In this document: piece by piece, positions 42,717 through 51,264 of the stretch
Numbering within the stretch: the first letter of the stretch is position 1
Layout: every line of letters begins with the position of its first letter
Source of the DNA: Halobacillus locisalis
GTDB lineage: Bacteria; Bacillota; Bacilli; Bacillales; Halobacillaceae
DNA: 64,000 nt
Reading direction: 5' to 3'
Assembly (NCBI RefSeq): GCF_013694105.1
Contig: NZ_JACEFG010000002.1
Span: forward strand, 434,001 to 498,000
Made by a program: the position numbers and the translations under genes
Notes under the pieces: generated by a model
Seen by the model: only the letters and a program-made list of their open reading frames with translations
The model's database searches: none
Told to the model about the DNA's origin: nothing

Positions 42717-43865
42717 TTACTGGGCAGTAAGCGTGAGCTCTGCCGTTGTTTGTTGACCATCACGGTAAACCGTTAGCTCTACCGTGTCGCCATTTTCTGT
42801 TTCACTGTACAGATATTGGCGAAGTTCCATGAGCGATTTCACTTCTTTTCCGTCCATCTTGGTGATGACATCATATTGTTCAAGTCCTGCTTCCTGGGCT
42901 GGTGAACCTTGCTCTACTCCTCCGACAATCACACCATTGGTGACGTCAGATGGAAGGTTCAACTGTTGTTGCAGGGCAGCACCAGGAACTTGACTGACAT
43001 CCTGTAAGGAAACTCCCATGTAAGGGCGCTCCACTTCACCATTTGTTTCTAAATCTTCAATGACCGGCTTAGCCACGTTCATCGGGATAGAGAAACCGAT
43101 ACCTTCTACTTCTTCCTTGGCGATTTTCATAGAGTTGATTCCAATCACTTCGCCCTGAAGGTTGATCAGCGCACCACCACTATTACCTGGGTTGATGGCG
43201 GCATCTGTTTGGATGACCTCGGTCTGCCAGTCTGGTTGTTGGTCACCGTTTATATCTATCGGGATATTACGGTTTAGACCACTGACAATACCTTTTGTTG
43301 CAGATCCTGCGAATTCCATGCCTAGTGGGTTACCAATCGCAATGGCTGTTTGACCGACCTCTACATTATCGGCATCTGCTAAATCAGCAACTTTTTCGAC
43401 ATGTTCGCTATCTATTTTTAAAACGGCTAGGTCTGTTAACGGGTCACTGCCCATTAATTCGGCATCTACTTTTTTCCCACCACTCAAAATTACCTCTAAA
43501 GAGGAAGCTTTCTCTACGACGTGATGGTTCGTTGCGACAAATGCTTGATCTCCATCTTCCTTATAGATGACCCCAGATCCTGTGCCGGCTTTTTGAGCTC
43601 CTTGACGAGTGTCCTGAATGTTACTCACACCAACGACCGCTTTCGATGTTTCATCAATTGCTTGCGTCACCGCTTCTTGATTTTTACCGAGATTCAATTC
43701 ATCGGCCTGTGCGGTCGGTTGGTTCGTGTTGATATCTATTGAAATGCCCTGCCATTGGAAAACGGTCGTCACGGTAAAGACGGCTACAATCGCTCCAAGG
43801 ACACTAAAGGCAAAACCTGAACGTGTATATTGGCGTTTGTTCTCTTTGTTTTCATTATTGAACAT
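42717..43865 (-). CDS. htrB: HtrA-type serine protease (HtrB), membrane-anchored
   Basis: 382 residues: short cytoplasmic start, one membrane helix (about 16-37), trypsin-like domain with His115 (TNHHVVEK), Asp145 (TDLAVLK) and Ser229 (NPGNSGG), and a C-terminal PDZ domain (about 285-375). It degrades misfolded secreted proteins outside the membrane. Divergent from cssRS, as in B. subtilis, so it is probably induced by CssR. The start at 43865 was chosen because the upstream 29 codons in frame do not look like protein; AAAGGGG lies 12 bases before it. Confidence 0.92.
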   Translation of the reverse strand: MFNNENKENKRQYTRSGFAFSVLGAIVAVFTVTTVFQWQGISIDINTNQPTAQADELNLGKNQEAVTQAIDETSKAVVGVSNIQDTRQGAQKAGTGSGVIYKEDGDQAFVATNHHVVEKASSLEVILSGGKKVDAELMGSDPLTDLAVLKIDSEHVEKVADLADADNVEVGQTAIAIGNPLGMEFAGSATKGIVSGLNRNIPIDINGDQQPDWQTEVIQTDAAINPGNSGGALINLQGEVIGINSMKIAKEEVEGIGFSIPMNVAKPVIEDLETNGEVERPYMGVSLQDVSQVPGAALQQQLNLPSDVTNGVIVGGVEQGSPAQEAGLEQYDVITKMDGKEVKSLMELRQYLYSETENGDTVELTVYRDGQQTTAELTLTAQ

Positions 43866-44108
43866 AATAACAAGTAACCCCTTTCGGTATTGAGAATGAA
43901 GAAGTACGTTGTCTAATCTATAGGTGCAGCGACAAGCGAAATTTATTTTCATCGCTAGCGCCTTGACTCTTTCCCTCTGACAATTCTTATTCTACGGATG
44001 ACTTATGGAATGAATTTGGAGAAAATGTGGAATAAGTGTGTAAAAGGGGAGAAGTGTTTGAATCTATGAGAAAATAGAAGAAATCCAATAGATAGAAGGG
44101 GGATATTC

Positions 44109-44789
44109 ATGGATCAGTTGATTGGTCTCGTTGAGGATGACCCGAATATTCGAGATATAGTAGAAGGGTACTTGAAGAAAGAAGGATATGTCGTTCAAGC
44201 GGTGGAAACAGCCGAAAAAGCGTGGGAGATTTTTGAAACGGAGAACCCGGATTTATGGGTGCTCGACATCATGCTTCCCGGAATGGATGGATACGAATTT
44301 TGTAAACAGGTAAGACAAACGTCTGAAGTTCCGATTATTATCATTTCAGCAAAGGACGATGAAGTGGATAAAATTCTTGGCCTTGAGCTGGGCGGGGATG
44401 ATTATTTAACGAAACCGTTCAGTCCTCGTGAGCTCGTAGCTCGTGTGAAGAGGCATTTGAAAAGATGGCAGGTAATGCAACCTGACCAACAAGCGGACAC
44501 CATCCAGTCGGGCGATTTGGAGCTGAATGAAGAGGAGCGTCGCGCTTATTTTCAAAAGGAAGAAGTTGAAGTGACAACGAAAGAGTTCGAGCTATTGAAA
44601 ATTTTGGCTTCCCAAGAAAACCGTGCGTTCTCGAGGGAAGAGCTGCTCGTGCGGGTGTGGGGGGATGATTATTTCGGCAGTGACCGAGCGGTTGATGACT
44701 TAGTCAAACGAATACGGAAAAAGATGAAAGAATTGCCGATTGAGACGGTGTGGGGGCACGGATATCGACTGAGGGATAAGTCGTCATGA
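44109..44789 (+). CDS. cssR: CssR response regulator, OmpR family
   Basis: 226 residues: receiver domain (1-118, Asp53 in LWVLDIMLPGMDG, Lys in LTKPF) and winged-helix DNA-binding domain (about 130-224). It pairs with the kinase that overlaps its stop codon, and with divergent htrB, as in the secretion-stress system of B. subtilis. Confidence 0.92.
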   Translation: MDQLIGLVEDDPNIRDIVEGYLKKEGYVVQAVETAEKAWEIFETENPDLWVLDIMLPGMDGYEFCKQVRQTSEVPIIIISAKDDEVDKILGLELGGDDYLTKPFSPRELVARVKRHLKRWQVMQPDQQADTIQSGDLELNEEERRAYFQKEEVEVTTKEFELLKILASQENRAFSREELLVRVWGDDYFGSDRAVDDLVKRIRKKMKELPIETVWGHGYRLRDKSS

Positions 44790-46105
44790 AGCTGCTTTAT
44801 CAGTTGAACGCAGCGTTTACCGCATTAATTCTTGTTCTCATGTCCATCACGGCTTTTTTTATCTACTCTTTACTTATGGACATGCTTATACAAGACGAAC
44901 AGAGACAGTTGAAGGCGCGAGCGGAAATTTTGATTGATGTGATCAATGATCAAAGCCCTTCTCGAGGGCCAGAGCTTTCGCAATTGATCCAAGACCGGAA
45001 TTATCCCATTCTTCTGTTTGATCGAGATAGTGGCGAAGTTCTATTCCGTACGATGCCAAACACTGTAGCGGATGAGTGGATCAGCCGTTACGACGAAGAG
45101 CTGATTGATGAAGAAGTGTGGGGGAGCTCGGGCGAACGTTTCGTCGTGTACGACTTTGCCCTATCTTCTGATAATAGTCAGGTCTTAGTGATGGCTACTC
45201 CACTGAATGATTTACAAGCTGTCCAGTCGGTGTTCGCTTTTCGAATGATCGTCGTCATTATCATCGGTCTCGTGTTAGCCGTTGTCATCAGTTACTTCCT
45301 AACAAAACGATTGGTCACACCGCTCTCTCGTTTGAAGCTGGAATTGAAAAAAATCGAGAAGCGCCAGTTCGATCAAGTACAGGCAGTCGAAGCATCAGGT
45401 GAGATAAAAGAGGTAGAGCAAAGCGTCCGACACATGGCTGAAGAGTTGTCCAGGTATATTCATTCTCAAAAGCAATTTTTCCAAAATGCTTCGCATGAAT
45501 TAAAGACTCCCTTGCAATCCATCCAAGGGTATGCAGAAGGAATCCGTGATGGCATCTTTGAAGGAGAAGCGGCTGAGAAAGGCTACAACGTAATGGTGAG
45601 CGAAACAGAGAGACTGAAGAAAATCGTCAATGAAATGATATTATTAGCTAAATTGGATAGTAGTGAAGACGTCTACCACCCTGAGCGAACGGACGTTATG
45701 GAACTTCTCACTCAAGCGAAAGACCGCCTTGTCCCATTAGCTCAAGATAAAGGGGTCGACATTCAGTTGGATGTCGAAGATTCATTTTACTCCTATGTCG
45801 ACGGCGAGCGTGTGCTACAAGCGTTCATCAATATTCTCAGTAACGCGATTCGCCATGCTCGTGCACAAGTGACCATCGAGACAAGCGTCCAGAACGGCAT
45901 GGTCCATATACGTGTTGGAGACGATGGAGAAGGAATTCCGGAAGAATTACTCCCTCAGTTATTTGAGCGTTTCATTAAAGGTAAAGGAGGGGAAACAGGT
46001 CTAGGGCTCGCCATATCACGAGCGATTGTCGTACGAAGTGGAGGGTCTATTGAAGCTTATAATCAATCAGGCGCTACATTTGAAATCCAGTTGCCTGGAG
46101 AGTGA
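44786..46105 (+). CDS. cssS: CssS sensor histidine kinase
   Basis: 439 residues. Helices at about 8-30 and 152-173 enclose an extracellular sensor loop of some 120 residues. A HAMP region, HisKA box with His237 (NASHELKTPLQ) and HATPase domain (GDDGEGIPEELLPQLFERF, GLGLAISRAIV) follow. It should sense misfolded protein at the membrane-wall interface. Its ATG overlaps the cssR stop. Confidence 0.91.
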   Translation: MKLLYQLNAAFTALILVLMSITAFFIYSLLMDMLIQDEQRQLKARAEILIDVINDQSPSRGPELSQLIQDRNYPILLFDRDSGEVLFRTMPNTVADEWISRYDEELIDEEVWGSSGERFVVYDFALSSDNSQVLVMATPLNDLQAVQSVFAFRMIVVIIIGLVLAVVISYFLTKRLVTPLSRLKLELKKIEKRQFDQVQAVEASGEIKEVEQSVRHMAEELSRYIHSQKQFFQNASHELKTPLQSIQGYAEGIRDGIFEGEAAEKGYNVMVSETERLKKIVNEMILLAKLDSSEDVYHPERTDVMELLTQAKDRLVPLAQDKGVDIQLDVEDSFYSYVDGERVLQAFINILSNAIRHARAQVTIETSVQNGMVHIRVGDDGEGIPEELLPQLFERFIKGKGGETGLGLAISRAIVVRSGGSIEAYNQSGATFEIQLPGE

Positions 46106-46174
46106 AACGACCTACACATGGTATACTAACAAGTAGAAATCATCTTATAAGGATACAGTACAGAAAGGACGATC

Positions 46175-46702
46175 ATGATGGAAACAAAACGATGCATCGA
46201 TTCATTAACAGTCAAAAACTCACACGTACTTCCTCCTGACACAAACAGCCACGGAACATTATTCGGTGGAAAACTGATGGCCTACATTGATGATGTAGCA
46301 GCTATTGCCGCTGTCAGACACTGCCGTAAGCCTGTCGTAACAGCATCGACAGACTCTGTAGACTTTTTGCAACCTGTTTTTGAAGGAGACACGATCTGCT
46401 TAGAAGCTTTTGTAACATCTACACACAACACCTCCATGGAAGTGTTCGTCAAAGCGATTACGGAAAACCTTTTGACAGGTGACAGAAAAGTTTGTACGAC
46501 AGCCTTCTTATCCATGGTAGCGGTGGATGAGAACAATGAACCGACACCTGTTCCAGGGGTATATCCACAGTCAGAACAAGAGAAGTGGCTCCATGATGGT
46601 GCTGAGAGACGACGTCAACATCGTAAAGCTCGAAGAAAAGAATCGAAGGAACTCGCTGAGAAATTCGGTGCAGGCTTGCCTTGGTTAAAAGACGAAGAAT
46701 AA
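46175..46702 (+). CDS. Acyl-CoA thioesterase (YkhA-like hotdog protein)
   Basis: 175 residues: one hotdog domain (about 8-125) with HGTLFGGKLMAYIDDVAAIAA, the family's active-site helix, and a basic C-terminal tail rich in Arg/Lys. It should hydrolyse acyl-CoA thioesters in the cytoplasm. GAAAGGACG precedes the ATG at 46175; ATG 46178 is also possible. Confidence 0.9.
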   Translation: MMETKRCIDSLTVKNSHVLPPDTNSHGTLFGGKLMAYIDDVAAIAAVRHCRKPVVTASTDSVDFLQPVFEGDTICLEAFVTSTHNTSMEVFVKAITENLLTGDRKVCTTAFLSMVAVDENNEPTPVPGVYPQSEQEKWLHDGAERRRQHRKARRKESKELAEKFGAGLPWLKDEE

Positions 46703-46707
46703 AAAAA

Positions 46708-46741
46708 CAAACGCCACTGCAACCAGCAGTGGCGTTTTGTG
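46708..46741 (+). terminator. Rho-independent terminator
   Basis: AAACGCCACTGC pairs with GCAGTGGCGTTT, followed by T. Confidence 0.88.
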
Positions 46742-46781
46742 TATGAATGAATTTAAGAATATATTAATCCGTAACACTTGA

Positions 46782-46952
46782 TTTCGAGTCTTTCAACAGT
46801 GTGTAGGGGATGTGGAGAATGGATCGCTTTCCGCGGGGCGGGCGGTGAGCCTCCTCGGTCGTACCTCCCTGTGGGGTCTCACCTGTCCCACTAAATCCCG
46901 CAGGAGTCTCACCACTCTCCACATCCCCTATTCTATAGGAAGATGCTCGAAA
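46782..46952. repeat. GC-rich hairpin element, subfamily B (copy 1)
   Basis: Outer ends TTTCGAG and CTCGAAA are exact inverted copies. Inner ends TAGGGGATGTGGAGA (46804) and TCTCCACATCCCCTA (to 46930). The core (GGCGGGCGGTGAGCCTCCTC, GTCTCACCTGTCCCACTAAA) matches, inverted, the element at 60540-60708. Confidence 0.88.
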
Positions 46953-47050
46953 TCCTCTTACCATAGTGCATTTGGGTTCAGTCTACCTCAAAGAATGAGA
47001 TCCTCCATGTTGTACTGAGCTTGTTCAGGTGCGCATCGTCTCATTAGAAA

Positions 47051-47225
47051 ATGGTCCGACTAACTACTTTTTGGTGGGTGTGATGGGAAATGACGAGACT
47101 CCCGCGGGAGAAGGACTAAAGGAAGACCCCGCAGGGAGTGTAACGACCGAGGAGGCTCGGCGGTTCCCCCGCAGGAAAGCGAGTTATTTCCCATCACACC
47201 CTAGTCTCTCCTCTTTGGAGGACCT
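47051..47225. repeat. GC-rich hairpin element, subfamily A (copy 2)
   Basis: Outer ends ATGGTCCGAC and GGAGGACCT; inner ends GGGTGTGATGGGAAAT (47076) and ATTTCCCATCACACCC (to 47201). Core GAGACTCCCGCGGGAG, GACCGAGGAGGCTCGGCGG and GGAAAGCGAG. Both flanks and core match 18009-18185 in the opposite orientation. Confidence 0.88.
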
Positions 47226-47254
47226 ACGCGACTTACAACAGCCGATCAATTACA

Positions 47255-47290
47255 AAAGAAGCGACCAGGTTTGCTCCTGGTCGCTTCTTG
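47255..47290 (-). terminator. Terminator of the ferric ABC transporter operon
   Basis: AAGAAGCGACCAGG pairs with CCTGGTCGCTTCTT, just past the stop of the ATPase gene on the minus strand. Confidence 0.85.
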
Positions 47291-47291
47291 T

Positions 47292-48011
47292 TTATTTCAT
47301 GTCGACAAGCTCCAATTCAGCCTGTGTCTGGTCAGATAATGTCGTACAAATCGATTCCCAATCATGAGCAGCCCCGTCACGCATCGTAATGATGCGGTCA
47401 GCGATCGCTTTTGAATCTTCGCGGTCATGAGTGACGAAGATCGATGTAATGCCCGTCTTCTTGATGATATCTTTCAATTCACTACGGATTTTAATTTGCA
47501 AGTCTGCATCTAAATTACTGAACGGTTCATCCAACAATAACAACGAAGGCTTCGGTGCTAATGCACGAGCAAGCGCAATACGCTGTTGCTGGCCCCCACT
47601 CAATTCATGAGGGAACCGTTTGGAGAATGCGGTCATATTGACGAGATCCAGCACTTCATCCGTCCGTTGTTTTTTCGCTTTTCTCCCGAATCCTTTCAAT
47701 CCGAACTGGATGTTTTCGGCTACGGTCATATGAGGGAAAAGTGCGTAATCCTGAAAAACCATGCCGATGCCGCGTTTTTCAGGTAAAACGAATCTACGTT
47801 CATCGGTCATGACGGAACCATCAATGGAAATACTACCTCGACTTGGTGTTTCCAATCCGCAAAGCAGGCGTAGAATCGTACTCTTCCCACTTCCACTTTC
47901 ACCAAGAATCGAGATGATTTCACCTTGGTCGATTTCTAGATTAAAGTCCTGAATCGTATTATCTTTCGTACTTCCATAACAAAAGCAGAGGTCTTTGATT
48001 TGAATGAACAT
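47292..48011 (-). CDS. Ferric iron ABC transporter ATP-binding protein (FbpC-like)
   Basis: 239 residues. Walker A GESGSGKST (37-45), signature LSGGQQQRIALARAL, Walker B LLLLDEPFSN and the switch His in VTHDRED. Shorter than many FbpC proteins, without an extended C-terminal regulatory domain. It starts one base after the stop of the permease gene, with AAAGGAG inside that gene, so the two are translated together. It powers the permease. Confidence 0.9.
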   Translation of the reverse strand: MFIQIKDLCFCYGSTKDNTIQDFNLEIDQGEIISILGESGSGKSTILRLLCGLETPSRGSISIDGSVMTDERRFVLPEKRGIGMVFQDYALFPHMTVAENIQFGLKGFGRKAKKQRTDEVLDLVNMTAFSKRFPHELSGGQQQRIALARALAPKPSLLLLDEPFSNLDADLQIKIRSELKDIIKKTGITSIFVTHDREDSKAIADRIITMRDGAAHDWESICTTLSDQTQAELELVDMK

Positions 48012-48012
48012 A

Positions 48013-49662
48013 TCAATTCGGCTCCTTTTCTAAAACTTGATGGAAAATATAGATGGCAATACCACTAATGATCACGATAATAATGGAAGCGAGTGAAGCT
48101 TCGTGGATCTGTTCATCACTAGCGTATTGAAAGGCTTTGGTGGACAAAGTGTCAAAATTGAACGGTCGTAAAATCAATGTCAAAGGTAACTCTTTTAAGA
48201 TTTCAATGAAAGCAAGGATAAATCCGCTGATTAAAGGCCCTTTAATCATACGTAAATCTACTTTGAAAAATGTTTTCGTCAAATTCATTCCGAGCATTCT
48301 TGAAGCTTCTGTGAATTTGTTGCCGACTTTATCGAAACCGGACTCTATGGAGTTATACCCAATCGCCAAGAATCGAATCACGTAAGCGGAAATCAGCATG
48401 AACAAACTGGTACTTAATACGAGGGTCGGTTCCATGCCGACCATTTCATAAAAACCGAAGAGTAGCTGGTCTATTTGAATGAACACGGTGCTGATTCCAA
48501 CCGCAATGACGGCACCAGGGATCGAATAGCCGAGAATGGTTACGCGTGCGGCTGATTTTGAAACGAAGCTTTGGTGCATACGGGCAAAGTTCGCGATAAT
48601 GACAGCGAATACGACAATCATGGTAGCTCCGACAAACGAGACAAGCAACGAATTCGTAATCAAGGATGTGAATTCAGGTGAAGCAATCTTTTCGTACGTT
48701 AAGAACATCCAATCCACTAACTGAACGAAAGGAATCAAAAAACCTAGCAAAAAGATGAGCAAGCTGTAACTGAAGGCCATCCACGCTTTTGCTCCTTTTA
48801 ATTGAATAGGAGTAAGGGGACGCACTTTAGCCGTTGTATAGCTGTACTTCTTTCTTCCGCGTAACACTTTTTCAAAAATCAAAATCGCAAAAACAATGAA
48901 CATGAGCGTGGCTGAGAGTTTGATTGCTGAATTCAGGTCGTTCATCCCGAACCACGTTTGGAAAATCGCGGTACTGAATGTCGGAACCCCAAAGTATTGC
49001 ACAAGCCCATAATCATTCAGCACCTCAAGAAGCACGAGGCTGACCCCGCCGACAATGGCTCCGCGCGAAATCGGTAAGACGACGCGGAAGAAAACCTCCC
49101 ATGCGTTACGGCCGAGCAGACGCGCATTCTCAATTAATGAAGCTGATTGATTAGCGAGAAAGGCTCTGGTAATCGTGTAAACGTAAGGATACAGAAACAG
49201 AGTGAAGATAAACACCGCTCCAGGAAGCGTTAAAATATCGAAATACTTCTGGTCGACTTCAACTCCCCACTGGTTGCGAAGAGTCGTTTGAATGACTCCT
49301 GTGTAATTCAGAATGCCGTTATAAGTGTATCCGGCAATGTAAGGCGGAATGGCTAAAGGCAATATGAGAGCCCATTTGAAAAAGCGCTTCATCGGGAAAT
49401 CATATGCCGATACAAGCCAAGCAAGGCTCGTGCCGATCAAAATGGCTAACAGGCCTGTGAAAACGATTAATAGACTCGTATTTTTTAATAAATCTGGGAG
49501 AATGAATTCCTGTATATGCCCCCAATTTTCAGCTTTTTGGGTGAAGAAATTGATCAGTATAGTCAAGTTCGGCAGTAAAATGAGAACAACGATGATCAGA
49601 CTGAGCAATGACCAAATGTTCATATATCCTGGTAGTTTGCGAAACAGCTTCAAAAGGGACAC
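48013..49662 (-). CDS. Ferric iron ABC transporter permease, two fused membrane domains (FbpB-like)
   Basis: 549 residues with about twelve membrane helices in two similar halves, each with an EAA-type loop (ENARLLGRNAWEVFFRVVLP; EASRMLGMNLTKTFFKVDL) that contacts the ATPase. This fused layout is typical of FbpB/FutB-type iron permeases. The start is uncertain: GTG 49662 has GAAGGA too close, and TTG 49653 is better spaced. Confidence 0.9.
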   Translation of the reverse strand: MSLLKLFRKLPGYMNIWSLLSLIIVVLILLPNLTILINFFTQKAENWGHIQEFILPDLLKNTSLLIVFTGLLAILIGTSLAWLVSAYDFPMKRFFKWALILPLAIPPYIAGYTYNGILNYTGVIQTTLRNQWGVEVDQKYFDILTLPGAVFIFTLFLYPYVYTITRAFLANQSASLIENARLLGRNAWEVFFRVVLPISRGAIVGGVSLVLLEVLNDYGLVQYFGVPTFSTAIFQTWFGMNDLNSAIKLSATLMFIVFAILIFEKVLRGRKKYSYTTAKVRPLTPIQLKGAKAWMAFSYSLLIFLLGFLIPFVQLVDWMFLTYEKIASPEFTSLITNSLLVSFVGATMIVVFAVIIANFARMHQSFVSKSAARVTILGYSIPGAVIAVGISTVFIQIDQLLFGFYEMVGMEPTLVLSTSLFMLISAYVIRFLAIGYNSIESGFDKVGNKFTEASRMLGMNLTKTFFKVDLRMIKGPLISGFILAFIEILKELPLTLILRPFNFDTLSTKAFQYASDEQIHEASLASIIIVIISGIAIYIFHQVLEKEPN

Positions 49663-49780
49663 GTCCTTCAGTAGGTCAGGTGTAGCTCAATCCTGAATCA
49701 AAACCATCAAGTATGACAGCCTTGGTTCAAGATTGATCATCGGTAATAATGATAACAGTTCTCATTGATTTTGTATATAC

Positions 49781-49820
49781 AAAACGCCGCTCTGAACCCC
49801 TGTGGGGAGAGCGGCGTTTC
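49781..49820. terminator. Hairpin between the binding-protein and permease genes
   Basis: AACGCCGCTCT pairs with AGAGCGGCGTT around a 14-base loop. It probably lowers read-through from the binding-protein gene to the permease, giving excess binding protein. Confidence 0.7.
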
Positions 49821-49832
49821 TGTGTTTATTCC

Positions 49833-50978
49833 TTATTTCCAGCCTACTTCGTTCATGATCTTAATGGCAGCATCGTTGTTCTCTCCAAGTTGAGACAGGT
49901 TGATATCCTGCGCTTCGAACTCGCCCCAGCTTTGTAGAAGTTCAGATGGTTCTACGTTAGGGTTTACAGGGTATTCATAGTTTGCTTCTGCAAACTGTTT
50001 TTGCGCTTCTTCTTTAGTCATGAATTCCATGAACGCTTGAGCTTGTTCTGTGTTGCTAGAACTTGCTGTCATTCCAATACCACTGATGTTTACGTGAGCG
50101 CCAGTAGAATCTTGGTTAGGGAAGACCACGCCAAGTTGTTCACCGACTTTAACTTCTTCCGGATCTTCAGAGTTGATCAGTTTTCCAAGGTAGTAAGTGT
50201 TCATAACCGCCACGTCACCTTCGCCAGCAACGACTGCTTTCGCTTGATCGCGGTCGCCGCCTTTTGGTTCGCGAGCCATGTTATCTACAATACCTTCCGC
50301 CCATTCTCTCGCTTTTTCTTCACCTTCAAGGGCAATCATGGAAGCAAGAAGAGATTGGTTGTAAATGTTGGAGGAAGAACGGATCAATACTTTGTCTTGG
50401 AATTGATCGGTTGTTAAGTCCATGTACGTTTGGATATCTTCTTCATTAACGGTTTCTTTATTGTACGCAATCACACGTGCGCGTTTCGTCAAACCGAACC
50501 ACTGTCCGTCTTCTGCACGAAGATTTTCTGGAACGTTTTCGTTTAGAACTTCGCTATCTACAGATTGTAGAAGGTCTTCAGATTGAGCGCGGTATAGACG
50601 ACCAGCATCAGCAGTGATCAGAAGGTCTGCCTCAGAGGCTTCTCCTTCGCGTCCAAGACGAGCAATCAATTCATCGTCGTCGCCTTTAATAACGTTCACT
50701 TCCACACCCGTTTGTTCTGTGAACTTGTCATAAAGCTCTTGATCCGTTTCGTAGTGACGGCCTGTATAAAGGTTCACTTCGCCACCGATCTTTTCTGTTG
50801 CTGTTTCTTCGTTTTCGGTTTCGCCTGTATCTGCATTTTCTTCCGTGCTTTCCTCTTCAGTGTTTTCTTCTGTTGTCTCCTCTTCATTGTTATCTGTAGC
50901 TTCTGGCTCTTCTGTGTTGCCACAAGCGGCTAGTACAGTGAGAAGAAGGATTAAACTGATAAGCATCCATTTTTTCAT
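49833..50978 (-). CDS. Ferric iron ABC transporter substrate-binding lipoprotein (FbpA-like)
   Basis: 381 residues. Signal peptide with lipobox LAAC (Cys19), a very acidic Glu/Thr-rich linker (about 22-60), then a type-2 periplasmic-binding fold with NLYTGRHYETDQELYDKF, LTKRARVIAYNK and PNQDSTGAHVNISG, as in FbpA/FutA. It captures Fe(III) outside the cell. The start at 50978 has AAGGAGTG; codons upstream to 51059 lie over a Fur box and are not coding. Confidence 0.92.
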   Translation of the reverse strand: MKKWMLISLILLLTVLAACGNTEEPEATDNNEEETTEENTEEESTEENADTGETENEETATEKIGGEVNLYTGRHYETDQELYDKFTEQTGVEVNVIKGDDDELIARLGREGEASEADLLITADAGRLYRAQSEDLLQSVDSEVLNENVPENLRAEDGQWFGLTKRARVIAYNKETVNEEDIQTYMDLTTDQFQDKVLIRSSSNIYNQSLLASMIALEGEEKAREWAEGIVDNMAREPKGGDRDQAKAVVAGEGDVAVMNTYYLGKLINSEDPEEVKVGEQLGVVFPNQDSTGAHVNISGIGMTASSSNTEQAQAFMEFMTKEEAQKQFAEANYEYPVNPNVEPSELLQSWGEFEAQDINLSQLGENNDAAIKIMNEVGWK

Positions 50979-51009
50979 TTCTGTCCACTCCTTATGTAAA
51001 ATTTTTAAT

Positions 51010-51024
51010 TGAAAATGATTTTCA
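51010..51024 (-). promoter_or_regulatory. Fur box 1
   Basis: TGAAAATGATTTTCA is a perfect 7-1-7 inverted repeat, matching the Bacillus Fur/Per/Zur-type consensus TGATAATNATTATCA closely. It lies 32 bp before the iron-binding protein gene. Confidence 0.9.
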
Positions 51025-51043
51025 ATCCCAAGTACTATTTTAA

Positions 51044-51058
51044 TGAAAATGATTCTCA
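51044..51058 (-). promoter_or_regulatory. Fur box 2
   Basis: TGAAAATGATTCTCA, one mismatch from a perfect 7-1-7 repeat, 34 bp from box 1. The two should be bound together by Fur-Fe(II) and silence the operon when iron is enough. Confidence 0.88.
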
Positions 51059-51162
51059 AGTCAAGGGTTTTCTATAAATTAACATGCCCTGATGTGCGGT
51101 TTTTTATATTTCCAGTGTTTTACGCATTGATTTTACCGCTTTTCATTGATAAAGTAGTGTGC

Positions 51163-51177
51163 TGAAAATGATTCTTC
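51163..51177. promoter_or_regulatory. Degenerate third Fur-like site
   Basis: TGAAAATGATTCTTC has a good left half but a poor right half. It lies between the iron operon and the divergent AGCS symporter and may be chance. Confidence 0.35.
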
Positions 51178-51264
51178 TTACTCATTCAATACGAGTTTAT
51201 TATGTGGGAAATAAAGGTAACTAGTCTTTAAAATGGTGATAAATAGAATGTGGAGGTGCGAAAA

